In this document: one piece after another, positions 16,548-20,449 of the stretch
Layout: every line of letters begins with the position of its first letter
Numbering within the stretch: the first letter of the stretch is position 1
From: Planctomycetota bacterium
GTDB taxonomy: Bacteria; Planctomycetota; B129-G9
Assembly: GCA_030607235.1 (NCBI GenBank)
Contig: JAUWEX010000001.1
Span: forward strand, 1 to 20,449
Reading direction: 5' to 3'
Length of the DNA: 20,449 nucleotides
The notes under the pieces: generated by a model
Database searches by the model: none
The model's input: only the letters and a program-made list of their open reading frames with translations
What the model was told of the DNA's origin: nothing
Translations under genes and position numbers: made by a program

Positions 16548-17332
16548 TGTTTAGAATCGGTTTTCGATGTCGTGTTGGAGTTGAGTTCCCAGAGTTTGGC
16601 CCAGGTCGCAAAAACGTTGTACGCCGAGAGGGCCGAAATCATAAGTCCCGCGCGGCCATCGAGAAAGCCGCCGCGCAGAAAATACGTGTTGACGAATTTC
16701 CACACGGGCCGTAACAGCATCTGAAAAAGGCTCGAACGGCGGCCATGACGCCGGTAGAGTTCGGCACGCGCGGTCGAAAACGTGTTGATCTGTTTTAATT
16801 GGTCGGAAATACCGTTCGGATACGTGAAATGCTGTATCTCACCGTGCAGCCTGCCGACTGTGCCGGAAAATTCGAGCGTGTCATGCGGGTCGTTGTCGAT
16901 GAATCGTCCTTTGGCCTTGCGATACAGGCGCATCTTGCGGTCGGGATACCAGCCGCCGTGCTTGATCCACCGCCCCAGATAAAACGCGTAGCGCGGCATT
17001 TCGTAACCGTCGGGCATGGCGGCGGCAAGGTCGAGTCGCGCAATTTCCTCGGCTAGTTCCGGCGAGATGCGCTCGTCGGCGTCGAGGTCCAACACCCATT
17101 CGTGCGACGCCAGGCCCTTGGCGTATTCGCGCTGTTCGTTGATGCCGTTCCACCGGCGCTGCTCAACGCGGTCGGTATAGCGCCGCGCGATCTCGACGGT
17201 GCGGTCGTCGCTGAACGAGTCCACGACGACGATCTCGGCGCAGAATGCGACGCTGTGCAGGCAGTCTTCGATGTTGCGTTCTTCGTTTTTCGTTATGACA
17301 ACGGCCGATATGGGAAGTTTTTCCTGTGGCAT
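16544..17332 (-). CDS. Glycosyltransferase family 2 (WaaE/KdtX-like)
   Basis: This GT-A fold glycosyltransferase probably adds a hexose to the LPS inner core or a related glycan, acting at the cytoplasmic face. The N-terminus ISAVVITKNEERNIEDCLHS is the family signature, followed by EIVVVDSFSDDRTVEIA (Asp38 region for nucleotide binding). The DXD metal site is Asp84-Ala85-Asp86 within WVLDLDADERIS. The acceptor-side stretch WYPDRKMRLYRK and the later HFTYPNGISDQLKQI match the WaaE/KdtX group of family 2. The 262-residue length is normal. A purine-rich AGAGAAGAG precedes the ATG. It lies 67 nt after the PPC-domain gene and overlaps the next gene by 4 nt. The acceptor sugar is not deducible. 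Confidence 0.9.
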   Translation of the reverse strand: MPQEKLPISAVVITKNEERNIEDCLHSVAFCAEIVVVDSFSDDRTVEIARRYTDRVEQRRWNGINEQREYAKGLASHEWVLDLDADERISPELAEEIARLDLAAAMPDGYEMPRYAFYLGRWIKHGGWYPDRKMRLYRKAKGRFIDNDPHDTLEFSGTVGRLHGEIQHFTYPNGISDQLKQINTFSTARAELYRRHGRRSSLFQMLLRPVWKFVNTYFLRGGFLDGRAGLMISALSAYNVFATWAKLWELNSNTTSKTDSKQ

Positions 17333-17399
17333 ATCTCTTCTCTATTGTCGAAAGCCGATTATCGCACAGGCCAAACTTGCATTCAACAGGTTTCTGACT

Positions 17400-17840
17400 T
17401 CACAGATCCAGCAAATTCAGGCCGCTCCCCGGCTCGAGCTTGCGCTCAACGGTGTGATTGAATTTGGTGATGAACACTTCGAGGGTGGGGTTGACGATGC
17501 CGCGAAAAAGGTGGCCTCCGTACGACACGAAATCGCTGTCGGGTTCGCCGTCAATGCGACCGGCGAGCACCGCGTGCAGATGAGCAAAGGGCGCGCCATT
17601 CAACATGCTGACGTTGCCCGCGAGCGAAACTATCTCCATCTCCCCGACGAATTCGCGCCTGACGTATTGTTTGGTCGCCGGTGAATAATATCCCAGCATC
17701 GCCTCGCAAACCGCTCCGATTCCTTGAACGGATGCGGTAGTTATGCCGTTGTCGCGGCAGTGGCGCGTGAGCGCCTCGCATACTTCCTCGCCGGCCCCAA
17801 ACCGAATCATGTGCAATCCCGCTTCGTTGCGTGCTCTCAT
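17400..17840 (-). CDS. PPC-domain (DUF296) protein
   Basis: This 146-residue protein consists of one PPC domain (plants and prokaryotes conserved), known in bacteria as a small trimeric protein and in plants attached to AT-hooks. Hallmarks are GIGAVCEAMLGYYSPATKQY, the pair His87/His89 in PFAHLHAVLAG, His110 in GGHLFRGIV, and PTLEVFI. These histidines form the metal-binding site in characterised bacterial members, so binding is likely kept. There is no AT-hook or signal peptide, so it should be cytoplasmic. GGGAGAG lies 6 nt before the ATG. A terminator for the upstream gene ends about 15 nt before its start, so how it is transcribed is unclear. Its biochemical role is not established; a DNA-binding label from family names should be treated with caution. 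Confidence 0.88.
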   Translation of the reverse strand: MRARNEAGLHMIRFGAGEEVCEALTRHCRDNGITTASVQGIGAVCEAMLGYYSPATKQYVRREFVGEMEIVSLAGNVSMLNGAPFAHLHAVLAGRIDGEPDSDFVSYGGHLFRGIVNPTLEVFITKFNHTVERKLEPGSGLNLLDL

Positions 17841-17854
17841 CGCATCTCTCCCAT

Positions 17855-17884
17855 AAAAACGGCCCGACAGATTGTGCCGGGCCG
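17855..17884 (-). terminator. Rho-independent terminator after the START-domain lipoprotein gene
   Basis: Read on the minus strand, CGGCCCG (17884-17878) pairs with CGGGCCG (17866-17860) around an 11-nt loop and is followed by five Ts (17859-17855). It lies 19 nt after the stop of the START-domain lipoprotein gene and just before the ribosome-binding site of the PPC gene, so it could also act as an attenuator for the downstream genes. Confidence 0.75.
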
Positions 17885-17903
17885 GTCGTGCTGCTCCATT
17901 CGC

Positions 17904-18590
17904 TTATTTCTCCAGAATCTCGCGCATATTGCGGATGATCTGTACCTCGTCCTGCTCAATGTGCTCGACCATGTCGGCGAGTTTTTCCTTGACGTTGGGC
18001 GCGGAGTAGACTACGTGCGTAACCAGCGTGTAGGTTTTGCCGTTGCGCGTAACAGGCTCGAGTTTCCACGTACCGCGGTTGAGATTGATGTTGGCGGTTT
18101 GCTTGTTCCACTCCAGCCGGAGTTCGCTTTCGTTTTCCGTGTATTTAATCGTGGCTTCGAGTTTTTTGGTGATCGTAAAGACCACCTTGACCTTTTTGAT
18201 ACCGCGCGTCTCGACCGTAACCTCGTTGCCGGATCGCTCGACGATATTGTACGAGGTCGCGCCGGGCACGAAGTCGATGTATTTCTCGTAATCGGTCAGC
18301 AAGGCCCAAACTTCCTCGGGCGGTGCAAAAATCGCGGCGCTGAGTTCGGTAACGTGACTGCCCCACTCGGTTTTTTCCTCCATCGAGCGGCAGTTGATTA
18401 CACGGCTGATTTCCTTGTCGGTAACGAGCGGCGCAAACTCTCTGGAAACGTCGTCGGGGGTGGATTCAACGGTGGTGCAGGACATCGCAGGGAAAACAAA
18501 AACGCCCAGGACAACATACATCACTATACGTTTCACTTCCCGGAATCCCCAAAATGACACACATGCACGGGATTGTTTTTTTATATTCAT
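17904..18590 (-). CDS. START/SRPBCC-fold lipoprotein
   Basis: This predicted lipoprotein carries a START-like (SRPBCC, polyketide-cyclase/COQ10-type) hydrophobic-ligand-binding domain. The lipobox is PAMSC with Cys38 counted from the ATG at 18590. The domain runs from about 78 to 215: SAAIFAPPEEVWALLTDYEK is the characteristic first strand and helices, FVPGATSYNIVERSGN follows, and the long C-terminal helix begins near APNVKEKLADMVEHIE. The start is uncertain: the ATG at 18590 has only a weak AGAGAG 9 nt away, whereas GTG at 18536 would give a more typical lipoprotein leader beginning VKRIVMYVVLGVF. A good promoter lies upstream and a terminator downstream, so it is probably monocistronic. 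Binding of a lipid or quinone-like ligand in the periplasm is inference. Confidence 0.85.
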   Translation of the reverse strand: MNIKKQSRACVSFWGFREVKRIVMYVVLGVFVFPAMSCTTVESTPDDVSREFAPLVTDKEISRVINCRSMEEKTEWGSHVTELSAAIFAPPEEVWALLTDYEKYIDFVPGATSYNIVERSGNEVTVETRGIKKVKVVFTITKKLEATIKYTENESELRLEWNKQTANINLNRGTWKLEPVTRNGKTYTLVTHVVYSAPNVKEKLADMVEHIEQDEVQIIRNMREILEK

Positions 18591-18622
18591 AATTATTAGC
18601 TCTCTAAAATCAACAATGAGGT

Positions 18623-18651
18623 CTTATCCCCTGTAAAAGCAATATCGTCAA
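18623..18651 (-). promoter_or_regulatory. Sigma70-like promoter of the START-domain lipoprotein
   Basis: On the minus strand TTGACG (18651-18646) is separated by 17 nt from GATAAG (18628-18623). This is a five-of-six and a four-of-six match to the -35 and -10 consensus at ideal spacing. The predicted transcript would start near 18616, about 26 nt before the ATG at 18590. Confidence 0.5.
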
Positions 18652-19107
18652 AAACAGCAAAGGCCCTTTAGGATTCCCGCCGCGTTCTTCGGCACTTCCC
18701 GCCGACCGCGAAATCACCTCCGTGCCCCGCCATACAAATACAACGATACCGGCACAATTCGGCAACACACCGATTCCGGCATTTTTTTGAGGGTGATTAA
18801 GAAGGCGATCCGACGGGCACACTCAAGCGCCCGCCCGACGTGAGGTTGTTGGAAACGAAGTCAATCCTTTCAGGTTTCTGCAGATTGTCGAAGACAGTTT
18901 CTACGATTTCAGGTACACTGCGTCGGACGGCCGGTTCGCCGCCGACTATTATTTATTACCCTTTTAACGTTGCGGGCGGTTAAAGGGTTTGTGAATTTTC
19001 CGTAAATTCCGCCGAACCCGCTTACCGCTCCTCTTGCCCGCCGAATGCGGAAGTCGCGAATTGTACTCTGCGATGTCCAACTTGTCCAGTTGTTTTTGGG
19101 TCGCAGG
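18652..19107. other. Gene-poor, lower-GC stretch with coding relics
   Basis: No intact gene is supported here. On the minus strand 18952-18797 is open and reads like the end of a protein (for example VPEIVETVFDNLQKPERIDF) but has no start and is preceded by stops. The frame that ends the broken regulator also continues past its TAA to another stop at 18964-18966 with protein-like composition (ATQKQLDKLDIAEYNSRL). An imperfect inverted repeat, CCCTTTTAAC (18959-18968) and GTTAAAGGG (18979-18987), is present. The picture is of decayed coding DNA, without a recognisable transposase. Confidence 0.4.
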
Positions 19108-19447
19108 TTAAATTGCGCTGAGTTCGCGCTGATACGTTTCTTTGGCCGCTTCGTAACCAAGTATCATCTCTCGGGCGATAACCGACGCCTCGAATCTGTC
19201 CAGAACGTACCGCCGCGCCCGGAAACATAATCGACCTCGCGCGCCCGCCTCACGCCCGCCTCATCGCAATCGTAGACACAGTAATCCGCGCTCAGACCCA
19301 GTTTCGCGTCAACCGCGCCGCCGAGACGCCGGCCTTCCGCGCGAGTGCGGACTGACTGATGCGTGGGTTGTCTTCGATGGCCTCGAGGATGCTCAAGACC
19401 CGCGCGGGTTTCTTTGGTTTGAAAAATTTGCGCTCTGCTATCATCAT
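19108..19447 (-). pseudogene. Broken winged-helix (MarR-like) transcriptional regulator
   Basis: An intact start (ATGATG at 19447, AGGA 8 nt upstream) opens 51 residues that contain a convincing winged-helix DNA-binding core: ARVLSILEAIEDNPRISQSA followed by LARKAGVSAARLTR, then a TGA at 19292-19294. The expected wing and tail continue in other frames: a second frame reads ADYCVYDCDEAGVRRAREVD, and a third reads RRYVLDRFEASVIAREMILG then YEAAKETYQRELSAI to a TAA at 19108-19110. The pieces sum to about 112 residues, the usual size of small MarR-type regulators such as the EPS-associated group. This suggests one gene broken by at least two frameshifts. The 137-residue open frame over the same DNA mixes unrelated and real segments. 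Family assignment is by pattern only. Confidence 0.55.
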
Positions 19448-19480
19448 AACCGATGTCCTGTGCTGCGCTTTCGATTTGAG

Positions 19481-19493
19481 GTGAATTATTCAC
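19481..19493. promoter_or_regulatory. Palindromic operator-like site upstream of the broken regulator
   Basis: GTGAATTATTCAC is a perfect inverted repeat with 6-bp arms around a single central base. It sits 33 bp upstream of the regulator's start, where an autoregulatory operator overlapping the promoter would be expected. Its AT-rich surroundings fit a promoter. Function is inferred from symmetry and position only. Confidence 0.35.
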
Positions 19494-19658
19494 TAACCAA
19501 ATGAACATTGCACAAAAAATTATCGACCGCTTTTTTGAGGCGCTTAAGAGAAAATGAAGGGGCCATTTTGCGGACACCCTGTTTACACTTTATATTTTAC
19601 AAAGATGCGAAAGTGGTTCAAGAATTTTCTCGGTATTCTGGAATTTTTGTCAAGTTTG

Positions 19659-19667
19659 TGGTAAAAT
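19659..19667 (+). promoter_or_regulatory. Extended -10 element of a candidate small RNA
   Basis: TGG TAAAAT is an extended -10 element, nearly the same as the one ahead of the acidic lipoprotein (TGC TAAAAT ACC). No clear -35 is seen at 16-18 nt. It lies about 120 nt ahead of the strong hairpin at 19789, with no open reading frame that ends before the hairpin. Confidence 0.35.
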
Positions 19668-19673
19668 ATCCCG

Positions 19674-19828
19674 ATTGAAATATATATCTATCTGGATTTG
19701 GATTGCAGTGTGTAGCGATTTTCCCCTCTCTCGTTGACCATTGCAATTCTGGGGGCGTCCTTGTGGCGTCCCTCTTTTTACAGAAATTAGCCGGACAGGT
19801 CGCAAAACCTGTCCGGCTGGTTTTTTTT
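19674..19828 (+). ncRNA. Candidate small RNA with two terminator-like hairpins
   Basis: About 155 nt lie between an extended -10 element and a strong intrinsic terminator, and they hold no convincing coding frame or ribosome-binding site. Hairpin one pairs GGGGGCG (19751-19757) with CGTCCCT (19767-19773) with two G-U pairs and is followed by C and five Ts. Hairpin two is a perfect 12-bp stem followed by eight Ts. A shorter pairing of ATTGCA near 19702 with TGCAAT near 19742 would fold the 5' part. The layout is that of a small regulatory RNA. Alternatives are a leader transcript that is always terminated, or tandem terminators of a lost gene. The 5' end is a guess from the -10 position. Confidence 0.4.
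19789..19828 (+). terminator. Strong Rho-independent terminator, perfect 12-bp stem
   Basis: AGCCGGACAGGT (19789-19800) pairs perfectly with ACCTGTCCGGCT (19807-19818) around the loop CGCAAA, followed by GG and eight Ts (19821-19828). The T-run is only on the plus strand side, so it terminates rightward transcripts; on the minus strand, where it lies 57 nt past the PEP-CTERM gene's stop, the T-run is missing. Confidence 0.88.
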
Positions 19829-19884
19829 GACAACCGGTATGCAGCAGAGATGCCCGCCCCGCTATTCGGGCAAACGACTAGAGA

Positions 19885-20415
19885 TCAAGCACGCCGCAGT
19901 CGCCTTCCGGCTGCGGTACCCAGCGCCATCAGCGGCATCAGCGCCAGCGCCAGCGTGCTCGGCTCGGGCACGGCCATGTTGGAGTATGTCTCGTAGTGAT
20001 AAATGCCGTAACCGGCGAATGTATCGAATTCGGCGACCATCCCCGAGGCCGCCGCCAGTTCGATCTCCATCAGGACTTTGTTCTCGTCGGCGAAGGTGCT
20101 CCAGGGAAAAACGTCCACACCGTCCACGGGCATCGTCAGCGCCGCGAGCAAAATCTCCAGATCCATCTCCATCCCGTCGGCAAGGGCGAGTTCGTCTTCG
20201 GAGAGTTCGAAAATCCACGAGGCTTCGTCGCGATAGGTCATTATCGTAGCGCTGTCGACTAAAGCAAAGATATCCTGCAACTGCGTCGCACGAGCCGAAT
20301 AGCATCCAGGATGGCCATTTCCGTTGGACCAGTTATGATCATAGATCGCTCCAAACCCACAGAGGTAAAATCCACCACTGATCGCGTCTGTATTGTACCT
20401 GCTTTCGGTGAGGCA
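19885..20415 (-). CDS. PEP-CTERM sorting-domain protein, C-terminal part; frame interrupted upstream
   Basis: The end of this frame is a textbook PEP-CTERM signal at 19971-19885: VPEPST, a hydrophobic span ALALMPLMALGTAAG, and RRLRRA. Such proteins are exported and sorted by an exosortase. Upstream coding is convincing back to 20415: GGFYLCGFGAIYDHNWSNGN, then SARATQLQDIFALVDSATIM directly followed by TYRDEA, and near the end FAGYGIYHYETY. This pattern recalls secreted proteins with a TIM-barrel-like fold carrying an MxYRD motif; I cannot name a function. The frame meets a TGA at 20416-20418 and has no ATG or GTG after it, and the TTG at 20280 would give 131 residues with no signal peptide. 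The gene is therefore either frameshifted near 20416 or a decayed remnant. The window ends 31 nt beyond. Confidence 0.6.
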   Translation of the reverse strand, partial: CLTESRYNTDAISGGFYLCGFGAIYDHNWSNGNGHPGCYSARATQLQDIFALVDSATIMTYRDEASWIFELSEDELALADGMEMDLEILLAALTMPVDGVDVFPWSTFADENKVLMEIELAAASGMVAEFDTFAGYGIYHYETYSNMAVPEPSTLALALMPLMALGTAAGRRLRRA

Positions 20416-20449
20416 TCAAGAACTAGAAAACAAGATGCCCGGCACCTTC

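Noticed and set aside
17724..18557. 277-residue plus-strand open frame opposite the START-domain gene
   Set aside because: The minus strand has a recognisable START-like domain, lipobox, promoter and terminator; this frame is its complement.
18740..18788. Possible plus-strand terminator before the T-run at 18782-18788
   Set aside because: Only a 4-5 bp stem can be formed and it does not adjoin the T-run; no plus-strand gene precedes it.
18959..18987. Inverted repeat CCCTTTTAAC / GTTAAAGGG
   Set aside because: The arms need a bulge, there is no following T-run and no gene ends there; too weak to call a terminator or a mobile-element end.
19703..19996. 97-residue plus-strand open frame
   Set aside because: It would read straight through the perfect 12-bp terminator hairpin and over the PEP-CTERM gene on the opposite strand.
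1..20449. tRNA, rRNA, CRISPR array, insertion sequence or phage genes
   Set aside because: I saw no tRNA cloverleaf or rRNA signature, no regularly spaced repeats, and no transposase or integrase motif on either strand.

Overview
The window reads as a stretch of chromosome from a diderm (Gram-negative-type) bacterium with a GC-rich genome. Diderm character is inferred from three predicted lipoproteins, a WaaP/InaA-like lipopolysaccharide-kinase-type protein next to a family 2 glycosyltransferase, and a PEP-CTERM (exosortase-sorted) protein. A V/A-type rather than F-type ATPase operon, together with PEP-CTERM sorting and long TPR proteins, fits the Planctomycetota and related PVC lineages best. 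This placement is an inference from gene content, not from a marker gene.

Region 1 (1-7241, + strand): a compact V/A-type ATPase operon in the order I (5' truncated by the window edge), K, F, E, A, B, D. Gaps run from -4 to 24 nt, so it is surely one transcript. A universal stress protein follows 29 nt later. No subunit C or G gene lies in the visible part. The c-ring subunit K is the short two-helix type preceded by a signal peptide.

Region 2 (7242-13701, + strand): a 209-nt gap, then a 1600-residue exported TPR protein and a 446-residue TPR lipoprotein. Both have strong Shine-Dalgarno sequences, and they end at a clear Rho-independent terminator (13670-13701). They look like a two-gene envelope scaffold or assembly module. 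Part of the large gene has much lower GC than its surroundings.

Region 3 (13702-14804, + strand): an extended -10 promoter drives an unrecognised acidic lipoprotein. Its stop codon abuts, with no spacer, the stop codon of the convergent gene.

Region 4 (14805-18590, - strand, read right to left): a START/SRPBCC-fold lipoprotein with a good sigma70-like promoter and its own terminator, then a PPC-domain (DUF296) protein, a WaaE/KdtX-like glycosyltransferase, and a 580-residue WaaP-like kinase coupled to it by an ATGA overlap. The last two probably modify the LPS core or another surface glycan.

Region 5 (18591-20449): a lower-GC, gene-poor stretch. It holds (a) relics of coding DNA on the minus strand, notably a winged-helix regulator broken into three reading frames; (b) a candidate small RNA on the plus strand with an extended -10 element and two terminator-like hairpins, the second a perfect 12-bp stem with eight Ts; and (c) the C-terminal part of a PEP-CTERM protein whose frame is interrupted by a stop and has no recognisable start. 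The most novel-looking items are this candidate RNA, the decayed regulator, and the double-length WaaP-like protein.
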